Assembly: GCA_904419075.1 (NCBI GenBank)
Contig: CAJFQM010000004.1
Span: forward strand, 62,001-126,000
Reading direction: 5' to 3'
Source of the DNA: an uncultured Clostridia bacterium
GTDB lineage: Bacteria > Bacillota > Clostridia > Christensenellales > Borkfalkiaceae
Length of the DNA: 64,000 nt
The notes under the pieces: generated by a model
The model's input: the letters and a program-made list of their open reading frames with translations, nothing else
Databases searched by the model: none
What the model was told of the DNA's origin: nothing
Translations under genes and position numbers: made by a program
Shown here: positions 1 to 9,226 of the stretch, in pieces
How the letters are laid out: the number at the start of each line of letters is the position of its first letter
How positions within the stretch are numbered: position 1 is the first letter of the stretch

Positions 1-971
1 ATACATACGAAATTTATCCTACATATACCCATATCGGAGGAGGGGTGGACTATACTAATTATACGCCTCATAATTTCCCGCTCGCTATGGCAAGAGAATT
101 GGCGGGAGGGGACGGATCGAACGGTAAGCCGGTTTTACAGTTCACCTATCAGTTCACTTTGAACAATAACCTCGTAAACGACGAAGTGACGCCGATGTTC
201 GATATTATGCGGGGTAAATATGACGAGCAATTCAGAAAACTTGCGCGAGACATCAGGGAATACCACTATCCTGTATTGTTCAGACTGAACAACGAGATGA
301 ATACCGACTGGACGAGTTACAGCGGAATAATGACTTTGCTCGATCCGGATATTTTTACAATGACATGGCAGCGCCTGTATAATATCTTTACGGAAGAGGG
401 GGTCGACAATTGCATTTGGATTTGGAATCCCATAGCGGTTTCGTGTCCGTATTCTTCGTGGGGCGAAGATCTTTGTTATTTTCCCGGGACGGATTACGTT
501 CATCTTTTGGGCGGAACGAATTACGAAATGAACAACTATAACGATATTCCCGGCGGGGCAACGGCCGAAGAGCAGATTCTTTCTTTTAAAGAATGCTATA
601 CTTCGCTCTATAATAAAAATCATGAAAATTTCCCCGATACATGGAGTTTGATTATAGCGGAAACGGCCTGCGGCTCAGGCGGAGACGCATCGGGAGCGCT
701 GGGCAGAAACGCGGCTTCTCAGGCCAAATACGTAAGAGATATGTTTGCGGAGTTGAAGGCCGAAGAACCGGCGGCTTACATAAAACAAATAAAGGGTATC
801 GTATGGTTTAACTGCAACGATTACGGGACGGGAACGAATCCCGATACCAATTTGCAGATTATCACAAATCGTTTGCAGTTCTGCAACAAACCGGGGGAAA
901 ACTATAATTACGACGATCTTAAAGAGACTTGGGAAGCGTTTAAAGAGGGATTTACGAACTATAAAAAGTGA
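1..971 (+). CDS. GH26-type endo-glycosidase (mannanase-like), 5' end missing
   Basis: The reading frame is open at the left edge, so the GTG at 45 is probably internal and the start lies outside the window. The protein has the pattern of clan GH-A family 26: a strand ending in NNEMN (Glu about residue 84 counted from 45) suits the acid/base, and a later IIAETA strand (Glu about 207) suits the nucleophile, followed by a GIVWFN strand near the end of the barrel. GH26 enzymes mostly hydrolyse beta-mannans internally and are usually exported, but the signal region is not visible here. It precedes the amino-sugar operon by 134 bases with a hairpin in between. The family is inferred from motif spacing; another GH-A family is possible. 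Confidence 0.7.
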   Translation, partial: TYEIYPTYTHIGGGVDYTNYTPHNFPLAMARELAGGDGSNGKPVLQFTYQFTLNNNLVNDEVTPMFDIMRGKYDEQFRKLARDIREYHYPVLFRLNNEMNTDWTSYSGIMTLLDPDIFTMTWQRLYNIFTEEGVDNCIWIWNPIAVSCPYSSWGEDLCYFPGTDYVHLLGGTNYEMNNYNDIPGGATAEEQILSFKECYTSLYNKNHENFPDTWSLIIAETACGSGGDASGALGRNAASQAKYVRDMFAELKAEEPAAYIKQIKGIVWFNCNDYGTGTNPDTNLQIITNRLQFCNKPGENYNYDDLKETWEAFKEGFTNYKK

Positions 972-1011
972 TGACGGCACTCCAAGTAAGGTTAACGGGC
1001 ATCTGATTTTT

Positions 1012-1046
1012 CGCTATGCCGCGGAAACGATTTCTGCGGCATAGCG
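1012..1046. terminator. Stable hairpin between the GH26 gene and nanE
   Basis: Inverted repeat with arms CGCTATGCCGC and GCGGCATAGCG, extended inwards by GGAAA/TTTCT to about 16 pairs around a three-base loop. No U-tract follows directly, so it may be a weak or factor-dependent terminator or an mRNA processing or stability element separating the first gene from the rest. Confidence 0.4.
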
Positions 1047-1105
1047 GGAAATAAAAACGGTACGGATTGTCTTGATGAAAAATAAAATTCAGGAAGTAAA
1101 GATTC

Positions 1106-1810
1106 ATGAAAAAAGCATTACCGAGAGGGTTGATAGTATCTTGCCAGGCATTGAAAGACGAGCCGTTATACGGTGGCGATACGATTCCCAAAATGGCATT
1201 GGCGGCCGAATTGGGTGGTGCTGTTGGTATTCGGGCCAATACGGTGAAAGACATTAATGCGATTTATAAAAAATTGGACGGGAGATTGCCGATTATCGGT
1301 TTGATTAAAAAGAATTATTCCGATTCTCCCGTTTACATAACGCCGACGTTGAAAGAGGTTAAGGCTCTTATAAAATCCAAATGCTGTGCAATTGCTTTGG
1401 ACGCCACCAATCGTATTCGGCATAATGGTATAAAGCTGGCCGAACTGATCGAATATATTCGCGAAAACAGCGATAAACAGATCGTAGCGGATATCGCTTC
1501 TTACGAAGAAGCATTGGAAGCGGAAAGCCTCGGCGTCGATTATATTTCCACTACATTGTGCGGTTATACGGAAGATACAAAAGATGTCAAACTTCCGAAT
1601 ATAGATTTATGCCGAAAACTTAAAGAAAACATAAAACATGCAATAGTAATTGCGGAAGGCGGTATTCACGCGTATGAAGAACTCGATGAAATCCTTTCTT
1701 TGGGAATCGATCGGGTTATTATCGGCGGAGCGATCACCCGACCAAAATGCATTACCAGCAATTATGTTCAGATCATTCAGAATAACAGAGCCTTTAATCA
1801 GGTAATATAA
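1106..1810 (+). CDS. nanE: N-acylglucosamine-6-phosphate 2-epimerase (NanE)
   Basis: Converts N-acetylmannosamine 6-phosphate to N-acetylglucosamine 6-phosphate in the cytoplasm, the third step of sialic acid and ManNAc catabolism. The 234-residue TIM barrel has the usual family length and opens with RGLIVSCQAL. Lys68/Lys69 in the GLIKK strand and Glu184 in the IAEGGI strand sit where the catalytic Lys and Glu of characterised NanE enzymes lie, and the C-terminal IIGGAITRP phosphate-binding segment is typical. It is followed after 17 bases by the phosphodiester-glycosidase lipoprotein. No nanA or nanK is present in the window, so here it may feed ManNAc released by the neighbouring genes rather than sialic acid. 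Confidence 0.92.
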   Translation: MKKALPRGLIVSCQALKDEPLYGGDTIPKMALAAELGGAVGIRANTVKDINAIYKKLDGRLPIIGLIKKNYSDSPVYITPTLKEVKALIKSKCCAIALDATNRIRHNGIKLAELIEYIRENSDKQIVADIASYEEALEAESLGVDYISTTLCGYTEDTKDVKLPNIDLCRKLKENIKHAIVIAEGGIHAYEELDEILSLGIDRVIIGGAITRPKCITSNYVQIIQNNRAFNQVI

Positions 1811-1827
1811 AAGCGGGGAAATCATTG

Positions 1828-3216
1828 ATGAAAAAATTTTATAAAATTTTTTTGAGTTTAGCGATATGTTTGGCTTTGGGCATCTTAAATTTTGCGGGAT
1901 GCGCTCAAACGCCTGCCGATGACGGCTTTTCTTCTGTCTCGGGCGGACAGGAAGAGGACAACGTTTACGAACCCAAACTTTTTACGGTAAATGAAGAGGA
2001 TATTGTCAGCGAAAGTCTCGGAGACGGGGTAATTCATAAGAGCGTTCCCATAAAACTCTCAGACGGAAATCCTTCGTTGGTGCATGTTGTCGAGACGGAT
2101 TTGACAAAAGCCGATATTCGTGCAGGGACAAAAGACAATGCCGTGATGAGTTTCAATTACGAAAAATCGACGCCTTATGAAATGGCGTCGGCTTGGGCGT
2201 CGGAAACGGGCGGAACCGTATTTGCTTCTATTAACGCGGATTTTTTCGGAGAATATTGCGTAAATGCTTTCGTAAAAGGCGGATATATCGTTAAAGACAG
2301 CCATAACGATAACGGGAATTATGACTATAAAGATAGCGCAGCCGACCTTCCGGCGTCGGCTCCCATGCTTTTCGGCGTGAAAGGCGATACGGCGCAAATC
2401 GCACCGATAGTTTCTTACGAAGGCGACATAACGACGAAATCGGTAAAAAGGACGGTCGTAAAGTCAAAATTGACTTATGCCGTAACGGTCGGCGGACACG
2501 AGGTTAAAATCCAGGCAAACGCTAATCCGACTTCTTCGAACGCTACGCTCATCGTTCGGTCGAAAGGGACGATATCGAAAGGTCTGGCGATAAAAGTCGG
2601 CCTTACCGACGGCGTAAAGAACCTCACCGTTCTTGAAACGACTTCGGTAACTCAATCGACGTCCTTTACCCCCGACGCGGACGAATACGGATATATTTTT
2701 GTCGGGGAAAATTTCAGCGGTTTTTCTGCGTTACGGGAATTAAAGACGGGAGATAAATTGTCTCTGTCGGTTTCTTCCGAGGATAGCACCTGGGACGGGT
2801 ATGATACGATTCTCGGCTGTCGTCAGGCTTTGGTCATCGACGGCGCGGTCGCTGAAACCGTCGCGCTCGAAAACAGCAACGGTGCGCAAAGTCCGGATAT
2901 TCCCAGAACCGCAGTCGGGACAAAAGACGAAAATACGGTTTGTTTGTTTGCCGTTGAAGCCATGCGCTACGGGGGGAAGGGCAGCGAAGATTCTACCTAC
3001 GGGCTCAGCTTGCCTCAATTGGCCGATTTCATATGTTGGTATGGTTGCAGGCAGGCCGCGAATTTTGACGGGGGTGGATCTACGCAGTTAATCCTGAATG
3101 GCGGTACCTATGCGTCTCCGACCGTTGTCGTAAGATCCAGCGATACGGGCAGCAGAGAACTTGCTTCCACGAGAAGCGTGATGAATTCTTTTCTCATTAC
3201 CTCAAAGGTAAAATAA
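1828..3216 (+). CDS. Lipoprotein with phosphodiester glycosidase (NAGPA/DUF2233) domain
   Basis: Starts with a lipoprotein signal whose lipobox NFAGC places the lipidated Cys at residue 25; ATG 1828 is preferred over TTG 1825 because a GGGGAA ribosome site lies about eight bases upstream. The C-terminal half ends in the family hallmark NFDGGGSTQL near residue 412, seen in human N-acetylglucosamine-1-phosphodiester alpha-N-acetylglucosaminidase and bacterial DUF2233 proteins, which remove sugars joined through a phosphodiester. It is probably anchored on the outer face of the membrane. Its place between nanE and an SGNH hydrolase suggests release of amino sugars from phosphate-linked glycopolymers, but the substrate is inferred only. 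Confidence 0.85.
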   Translation: MKKFYKIFLSLAICLALGILNFAGCAQTPADDGFSSVSGGQEEDNVYEPKLFTVNEEDIVSESLGDGVIHKSVPIKLSDGNPSLVHVVETDLTKADIRAGTKDNAVMSFNYEKSTPYEMASAWASETGGTVFASINADFFGEYCVNAFVKGGYIVKDSHNDNGNYDYKDSAADLPASAPMLFGVKGDTAQIAPIVSYEGDITTKSVKRTVVKSKLTYAVTVGGHEVKIQANANPTSSNATLIVRSKGTISKGLAIKVGLTDGVKNLTVLETTSVTQSTSFTPDADEYGYIFVGENFSGFSALRELKTGDKLSLSVSSEDSTWDGYDTILGCRQALVIDGAVAETVALENSNGAQSPDIPRTAVGTKDENTVCLFAVEAMRYGGKGSEDSTYGLSLPQLADFICWYGCRQAANFDGGGSTQLILNGGTYASPTVVVRSSDTGSRELASTRSVMNSFLITSKVK

Positions 3217-3217
3217 G

Positions 3218-4321
3218 ATGGATACCGTTTTTGATTTTGATGAAAACATGAGAATGCGGCAAGTACGGGGCACGGAACTGCGTTGGTACGACGCTAAGGA
3301 TGCTCGATTCGGCTTATTCGGTTCGGATGCGCTTTCGGAAGACGGTTTTTGCAGAATGACGCAGGCGGAAAGAGCGCATTTGCTTCCCGTGAACGAAGGG
3401 GAAGCCTGGCTTGGGGAGCATTCTGCGGGAATCGGCTTACAATTTGAAACGGATTCCGCGCAACTGTTTGTCCGTGTAAAGAATCGTTCCGGATTCGATA
3501 TGACGAATATGACGTTGATAGGACAAACGGGAATCGATTTATACGTATATGACGAGAGTTTGTCCCGCTATCGTTTGCATGAAGTGGCCCGCGGGAATTT
3601 TGAAGATTCGGAATATGAATTTTCTTTGGGACATTTTTCCGATCGTCCTCGTCGAAAGCGAAAATATCTCATGTATTTGCCGTTATATATGTCGACTTTG
3701 CGTTTGGAAATCGGACTGGATAAAGAGTCCGAAATTATTCCCGTACCTTTTGAAAACCAAGAGCGGATTTGCGTATACGGAACAAGCATTACTCAGGGGT
3801 GCAGTGCATCAAGACCGGGGATGGCTTATACAAATATTCTTTCCAGACGCCTTTGCTGTGAAGTTCTCAATTTCGGATTTTCGGGAAGCGCGTTTATGGA
3901 AAAAGAAATGGGCGAAATTCTCGGAAAGCGGAAGCTGGATCTGTTGATTGTCGATGCCGAACCGAATGCGGGATGCGACGAGAGGATGAAGGATAATGCG
4001 GAGAAATTTTTGAACGCATTTTTTGACGGAAATCCCCATTGTCCGGTTGTTTTATATTCGAGAATATTATTTGCGCTCGATACATATGACGAAAATCGTG
4101 TTCGACTGCGGGAATTTTATAAAGACTTCCTGAAAAAATTGGCTTTAAGATTCAGAAAGAAAGGCAAAAGAGTATATTTTGCCGACGGCTCAAAGATTTT
4201 GGGCGAAGAATATACCGAATGGACTGCGGACGGTATTCATCCCGATGATGTAGGAATGAAATATATCGCCGATCATTATGAAAAAACGATAAAAAGGATA
4301 AAAAAGGAACTACAAAGATGA
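3218..4321 (+). CDS. SGNH/GDSL-family hydrolase, probable carbohydrate esterase
   Basis: 367 residues with no signal peptide. An N-terminal beta-sandwich-like region of about 175 residues precedes the SGNH fold, as in several acetylxylan-esterase-like proteins. Block I is GTSITQG with nucleophile Ser190; the closing block DGIHP supplies Asp338 and His341. The second-block Gly is less clear (NFGFSGSAF) and the Asn block reads DAEPNAG. The start follows the upstream stop by one base and the end overlaps the next gene by four bases, so the operon is tight. Removal of O-acetyl groups from imported amino sugars is the simplest role; the substrate is unknown. Confidence 0.82.
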   Translation: MDTVFDFDENMRMRQVRGTELRWYDAKDARFGLFGSDALSEDGFCRMTQAERAHLLPVNEGEAWLGEHSAGIGLQFETDSAQLFVRVKNRSGFDMTNMTLIGQTGIDLYVYDESLSRYRLHEVARGNFEDSEYEFSLGHFSDRPRRKRKYLMYLPLYMSTLRLEIGLDKESEIIPVPFENQERICVYGTSITQGCSASRPGMAYTNILSRRLCCEVLNFGFSGSAFMEKEMGEILGKRKLDLLIVDAEPNAGCDERMKDNAEKFLNAFFDGNPHCPVVLYSRILFALDTYDENRVRLREFYKDFLKKLALRFRKKGKRVYFADGSKILGEEYTEWTADGIHPDDVGMKYIADHYEKTIKRIKKELQR

Positions 4322-5823
4322 AAAAAATAGTAATGTTGCCTCTCGATGAAAGGCCGTGTAATTACGATTATCCGAAAATGATGCCGAATGCGGATTATAG
4401 TTTGCTGATTCCTCCGAAAACTCTTATGGGAGATAAAAAACGTCCCGGAGATATGGAAGGAATTAAAAATTGGCTGTTGGAAAATATCGATGGCGCAGAT
4501 TGTTGTATTTTGTCGTTGGACACTTTGATTTACGGGGGAATAGTACCTTCGAGATTGCATGAAGAGAAGGTCGAAGTTTTGCTTGAAAGAGCAAAAACCG
4601 TGGAATTATTGCGGGAAAAGAACCCGAAAATGAAATTTTACGTATTTCAGCTGATTATGCGTTGCCCGGATTATTCTCTTTCCGACGAAGAGCCCGATTA
4701 TTACGATTTTTACGGCAGAGATCTTCACCTTTACGGCAGATATACGCATTTAGAGCAAACGGGCAGTCTTACCGAAACAGATAAACAGGATTTTAATCGA
4801 ATCAAAGAAACACTTCCTTCTGAGGTATTGGAAGATTTTATCGGGAGAAGGAAAAAGAATCTGCAAGTTCTTATCGAAAATCTCCGCTATGTAAAAGACG
4901 GAACAGTGGATTTCTTCATCGTTCCGCAGGACGACGCGGCCGTTTACGGATTTACTTCGATGGATCAGATTCTGGTTCGGAAATATTTGAAAGAAAATTT
5001 TTTACATATGAAAACGGCGATGTATCCGTCTGCCGACGATACGGGGTTGATTCTTCTCGGCAGGGCTGTTTCGGAATTAAACGGAGGTCGTCCCCGAATT
5101 TATGTGCATTATGCTTCTACAAAGGCTGAATCGGTTGTACCTTGGTTTGAAGACCGCCCTTTGGGAGAGACGATTAAATATCATATTTTATCCGTCGGGG
5201 GCCAACAGGTATATTCGTTGCCGGAAGCCGATATTGTTCTTGCGGTGAATATGGGGTCTGAAATGTTGAATGTTTCTGACGGCGGATATGTAAAAGCATA
5301 TGATGTAGAAAGAAATCTTGCAGAATTTACGGCGTTTATACGTTACGCTCTTGAACAAAAGAAAATAGTTTCGATTGGCGACGTCGCTGGTTGTAACGGA
5401 AGCGATGGGGAATTGTTGCACCTTTTGCAAAAAGAGGATTTATTATTGAAAATTCATGCCTATGCAGGGTGGAATACTTCCAGTAATACTTTGGGAACAA
5501 CAATTTGTCAGGCTGTTTTATATTATTTCGGACGAGACGAATGGGGAAGAAAGAACTTTTTACTGCATCGCTATTACGAGGATATGGGATATATGGGGTA
5601 TGTCCGGAAGTATATAATCGATAATGTTCTGCCGGGAATGGGACTTAACAATTTCAGGGTTGACGGAAAAAAGGGAAAAGTCGCTGAAATGATTCGTAAA
5701 GAACTTATCAAGTATATGACGGAAAACTTTCCCGAACTGGCGGAGGAAGTCGAAACAGTGGAAATTGAGCAGCCTTGGAACAGAATGTTTGAGACGGACG
5801 TCAAATTAAAAATAAAAAAATGA
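4318..5823 (+). CDS. DUF4127 family protein
   Basis: 501 residues beginning with the family signature MLPLDERPCNYDYP, followed by LIPPKTLMGDKK and, later, ILSLDTLIYGGIVPSR and FFIVPQDDAA. This matches DUF4127, a cytoplasmic family of unknown function common in Firmicutes. The conserved Asp/Arg-rich strands suggest an enzyme, but no reaction is established. It is the last gene of the nanE operon, overlapping its predecessor by ATGA, and is followed by a strong terminator. Context suggests a step in amino-sugar or phosphosugar processing. Confidence 0.85.
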   Translation: MKKIVMLPLDERPCNYDYPKMMPNADYSLLIPPKTLMGDKKRPGDMEGIKNWLLENIDGADCCILSLDTLIYGGIVPSRLHEEKVEVLLERAKTVELLREKNPKMKFYVFQLIMRCPDYSLSDEEPDYYDFYGRDLHLYGRYTHLEQTGSLTETDKQDFNRIKETLPSEVLEDFIGRRKKNLQVLIENLRYVKDGTVDFFIVPQDDAAVYGFTSMDQILVRKYLKENFLHMKTAMYPSADDTGLILLGRAVSELNGGRPRIYVHYASTKAESVVPWFEDRPLGETIKYHILSVGGQQVYSLPEADIVLAVNMGSEMLNVSDGGYVKAYDVERNLAEFTAFIRYALEQKKIVSIGDVAGCNGSDGELLHLLQKEDLLLKIHAYAGWNTSSNTLGTTICQAVLYYFGRDEWGRKNFLLHRYYEDMGYMGYVRKYIIDNVLPGMGLNNFRVDGKKGKVAEMIRKELIKYMTENFPELAEEVETVEIEQPWNRMFETDVKLKIKK

Positions 5824-5859
5824 CGGCTGTCGATCGAAAAAATAGAATGATTTCCCAAT

Positions 5860-5889
5860 GAGTTCTGATAATACAGAACTCTTTTTTTT
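5860..5889 (+). terminator. Intrinsic terminator of the nanE operon
   Basis: Perfect eight-pair stem GAGTTCTG/CAGAACTC with a six-base loop followed directly by eight T residues, 36 bases after the DUF4127 stop codon. Confidence 0.92.
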
Positions 5890-5916
5890 GTAAAAGGTAA
5901 GTCGGAGAAGTTTTTG

Positions 5917-6357
5917 TCACCGCCTTGTAATAGTCGGCCATGCTGATGATCTCAACCAAAGTTTTATTTGAAAAAAACTAAAAATTTTACGAATAAGGGA
6001 ACAATAAACGACAACGGAAAAATGATTGAAAACGATGCGTTCAATCGGCATTTTGTTTATGTATTCAAGAATCTTTAATTTCTTTTTCATGTATCTCGCG
6101 AAATTGAGAATCTTTTCAATATCGAATTCGGGAAGTTGTATTTCTTCCATTTCTTTGGCCAAGTGAAAGTAAATGTTATTGATACTGCCGCTGTGAGCGA
6201 GAGGTTCCTGTCCGAGAAGATAATCCGCGGAACAATTCAATGCTTCGCATAACTTCTTCAAGGAATCCATATCGGGTTTCCATCTGTCTGTTTCCCAAGC
6301 GGATAAATTGCTTTGAGTAACGCCGAAAATTTTGACAAACTCCGTCTGTCGGATTTT
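5917..6357 (-). pseudogene. Collapsed XRE regulator/ImmA peptidase remnant
   Basis: The minus strand encodes most of an XRE-type HTH protein that closely matches the intact regulator at 46549-46881 (shared stretches SAWETDRWKPDMDSLKKLC and CSADYLLGQEPL). The match starts only at KIRQTEFVKIFGVTQ, so the first ten or so residues are lost or diverged. After FARYMKKK it runs straight into YINKMPIERIVFNHFSV and SLIRK, which match the last 35 residues of the ImmA protein at 45900-46526. A deletion has therefore removed nearly all of the peptidase, including its HEXXH site, and fused the remains. It is probably non-functional, although the DNA-binding half might still fold. Confidence 0.8.
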
Positions 6358-6420
6358 ATAATAATTTTTTGTGATAATTGGAAAAAATTAGAAAATAGCA
6401 AAAAATATGGAATAAAAGAC

Positions 6421-6452
6421 TTGACAAACTAATAATATTATGATATATTAGT
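6421..6452 (+). promoter_or_regulatory. Promoter with embedded palindromic operator
   Basis: TTGACA (6421-6426), 17-base spacer, TATATT (6444-6449). Inverted arms ACTAATA (6428-6434) and TATTAGT (6446-6452) lie across the spacer and -10, where a dimeric repressor would block polymerase. The likely binder is the divergent XRE-type protein, now degenerate here but with an intact paralogue at 46.7 kb. Confidence 0.6.
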
Positions 6453-6501
6453 ATTACAAATATTTGTGGCGCGAAAAATAGAAAAGAAGGAAGAGAGAGG
6501 A

Positions 6502-6843
6502 ATGGAAAAAGCGGAGTATATATTGTCTTTGGTGGGAACGATATTGAGTTGTATGGCGGGAATATTGACGATAGGGATAAAGCTGATAAAGGCGTTAAAG
6601 GCAGTAAAGGAGAAGATAAATAAAGAGAAGATAACGGAGAAGCTGCCGGAACTAATAGAGGAGGCGGAGAGATTTATCGGGTATAGCGGAAAAGAGAAGA
6701 AGGAATATGTAATGGATAAAATAGGGGAATATGCGGAGGCGTTAGGGATAAAAGCGGATTTGCAGTTTGTTTCGGAAAAGATAGAGGAGTTGGTGAAACT
6801 GACGAAAGGGGTCAATATGTACGAGAAAAAGGAGAAAGATTAA
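6502..6843 (+). CDS. Small membrane protein, LLH-holin-like
   Basis: 113 residues from ATG 6502, chosen because GAGAGAGGA stands directly upstream; the frame is open further 5' but without a good start. One hydrophobic segment (about residues 7-28) is followed by a charged amphipathic helical region containing the AERF-x5-GKEKKEYV pattern, which resembles the LLH family of phage holins. Holins make membrane lesions for phage lysis, but such proteins also occur in phage-derived cassettes beside RHS or bacteriocin genes. It is transcribed from the TTGACA/TATATT promoter divergent from the XRE remnant, with a broken RHS gene downstream. The family call is tentative. Confidence 0.5.
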   Translation: MEKAEYILSLVGTILSCMAGILTIGIKLIKALKAVKEKINKEKITEKLPELIEEAERFIGYSGKEKKEYVMDKIGEYAEALGIKADLQFVSEKIEELVKLTKGVNMYEKKEKD

Positions 6844-6867
6844 ATAAAGGGATAATGGGAGGAGCGC

Positions 6868-6877
6868 GGGGGGGGGG
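6868..6877 (+). repeat. G10 homopolymer tract (intergenic)
   Basis: Run of exactly ten G residues 24 bases after the holin-like gene and upstream of the RHS remnant. Two other G10 runs occur in the window (53709-53718, 62158-62167), both inside broken reading frames. Confidence 0.95.
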
Positions 6878-7103
6878 AGAGATAAAACAGGGAAGAAAAT
6901 AATCAAGAGAAAATTATAGTAAAGGGCTGGAAAGGTCTGCTTTAAGCGAATCGGAAGCAGACGAAGGGGAGAGAGGGAAAAACGATTCGCCTGATACGCT
7001 GTCGATTTCTTTTCTAGGGAGAAATCGTAAATATAGATTGATATACAAATTAGACAAAACAGAGAGGTCATAGACCGCAATAGGAACGAGGACTTCTTCT
7101 AGA

Positions 7104-8176
7104 TTGAAAACGCTGAGGGAAAAAATCCGAAAAGGGATCTCCGGAGCCTATGGGACGGAAAGAGATACGGTGGATACAGAAAATCATATAAGTTACAAAT
7201 ATGACGAATTTTGGAGGCTGAAACGGGAAAATAATGAAAAATTTGACAAAACGATACTATATGAGTATGATAAAAACGGAAATATAACAAGTGTAAAAAG
7301 TTACAGTTATACAGAATCGGAAGAAGTGGAAAGAAGCTATACGGAAAAGACGTATAAATACGAAGATGAAACCCATAAGGACCGATTGACGAGTTATAAC
7401 GGACAGGACATAAAGTATGACGTACTTGGAGAGCCGATCATATACCGAGGAAAAGAATTCGCTTTGAGAAAGGGAAGCTGACGGGTTACGGATACGGGAA
7501 TATCCTAAGCGGAACGACGAGATATAGATACAGTTATGACGCAAAGGGAAGAAAAATTAAGAAAAGCTATACATATTCACCGGGAAAACAATCGTTGATA
7601 GATTATATGGAAGCACGGGCTACAGAGTATGAATATAGTGAAAGCGGCTTATTAATGAGAGAAAAGATAACAGAGATCTATCATCAAGGAGGAAGTTCAA
7701 AAGAAGAACGGGAATACGTATATGATATGAAAGGAATCGCTGGGGTAATCGTAAGAAAGCACGGAGAAGAGACGGAATACTATTACGGGAGGGATTTACA
7801 GGAAAACGTAAGAAAGATATATAATAAAGAAGGAGAAGAGGTCGGAAGTTATGATTCTGAAGCCTATGGAAAAGCGGAGGTAAACGAGCCGTCATGATTT
7901 ACGAATCCTATCCGATACAGATCTTACTATTATGATACGGAAACGGACTTATACTATGTAGGAGCGAGATATTACGATGCAGAAACTGGAAGATTTATTT
8001 CTCCGGACGATGTAAGCTATCTGGCTCCTGAAAGTATCAATAGTCTGAATCGTTATGCCTATTGTAGTAATGATCCTGTCAATAATTATGACCCCTTCGG
8101 ACATTTTTTTGTATCATTAATAATTTCGGCATTTATTAAATACGCAATATATAGATGGCGGATGGCGTTGCGATAG
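7104..8176 (+). pseudogene. Broken RHS/YD-repeat protein, C-terminal part
   Basis: Successive YD-type repeats (YKYDEFWRLKRE, YEYDKNGNIT, YRYSYDAKGRK, YEYSESGLLM) lead to the canonical RHS core end, YYYDTETDLYYVGARYYD then TGRFISPDD and NRYAYCSNDPVN, with the motif DPFGH near 8100. Two lesions interrupt it: a frameshift at about 7465, where one missing G would restore a WEKGKLTGYG reading, and an in-frame TGA at 7895-7897. After the core only about 25 residues remain, so no toxin tip is left. The N-terminal shell-forming part is missing; a short open stretch at 6915-7072 may be another shred. RHS proteins normally form a cocoon that delivers a toxic C-terminal domain. Confidence 0.82.
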
Positions 8177-9226
8177 ATTCCCTTTTTTGAGGTGGACCCG
8201 AAACAGAATATTCAAATCCTCATCCTACCCTTATTGTGAATGATCCCTTTTGATTTATTCATTATCTCAGTAAAGGGTGGAGCATGCAGTGGGATTTTTG
8301 CCGAATCATTGGATAATACGGAAACCGATCGGGCTTTGTCATTATGAAATCGGAACGCATTTATGCAATTTGAATATCCGTTTTGTAATTATAATCTTTT
8401 TCAATATATTTATGTTTTGTTTTTTTACAGTGAAGCCAAAAATGATTATCGGTTTCTGGAAGCATTCAATCTACGAAAAGGCAAACACAAAATAACCCAA
8501 ATTGTTGTAGAGCGTGTCCTTCCTGAATTGGGAAAACTATCTTTTTGTAAGAAAAGTAAAGAAGCGTACTTGCGACGAAATGGTATAACGAGATCCTTTT
8601 TAATACGGAAATAAAAAACGTTTTTTCGATAACTGGTTCATCGCGAGCCAAAACAAAATACAATAGAATTACGGTGGTTTTGAAATGACGGATTTCAAAC
8701 CGCCGTTTTCTTTACATAAATGAATTTGTCTTTTCATGCGCTTGTGTGGTTTTAGATAGAGCGGGCGCATCTTATTTATCTGACGTCTGAACAATTATTC
8801 TGCAGAAGCTGAAAAATTTTTTTTGATTTGACGATATTTATCATATTCATCCGAAAGAATTTTAAGAAGTCCGTTTATATGCCGCAGAAATGATATCATA
8901 TAGAAAACAGAGTCGTAAGGAAAAATCGTGGGAGAAGGTTTTCGGAATAAGCGAGAATTAATATAAAAATCATTGTGTTAAATATTGATAATATATAAAG
9001 AATGTTTTGGCAACTGCTTTTATCGTCGTTATGACGATGATAAAAACTGCGAAAGCAGCTTTACTTGTACAGGTGAATACTATCGCATATTTTTAACATG
9101 ATGTTATAAATTAAAAAGAGTTTGCATCGATAATTGACGAGAAAATGTATATGATCGGCACAAATAATAATATATTTGATAGGGAGGCAAAAAGATTCCT
9201 TTTAAGGAAATTTCAAAGGAATATAT
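8177..9226. other. Gene-poor stretch after the RHS remnant
   Basis: Two short overlapping open frames (8277-8495 and 8363-8614) lack clear ribosome sites and recognisable domains and may be decayed RHS-tip material. From 8715 to 9226 the DNA is AT-rich with no convincing gene. An imperfect hairpin around 9018-9048 (TTTTATC/GATAAAA arms) and a poorly defined promoter-like AT stretch are all that can be pointed out. Confidence 0.5.
8672..8714 (+). terminator. Probable intrinsic terminator
   Basis: A stem of about 14 pairs (CGGTGGTTTTGAAAT against ATTTCAAACCGCCG, one bulge) with a short loop, followed by TTTTCTTT. It lies after the decayed frames at 8277-8614 and suggests that a real transcript once ended here. 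Confidence 0.7.

Noticed and set aside
135..623. Long minus-strand open frame opposite the GH26 gene, and many similar antisense frames across the window
   Set aside because: They mirror well-supported genes on the other strand, have no ribosome sites, and their translations are rich in Arg, Phe and Ile without any domain.
8277..8614. Two overlapping short frames after the RHS remnant as genes
   Set aside because: No ribosome site, no recognisable domain and odd composition; more likely decayed sequence.
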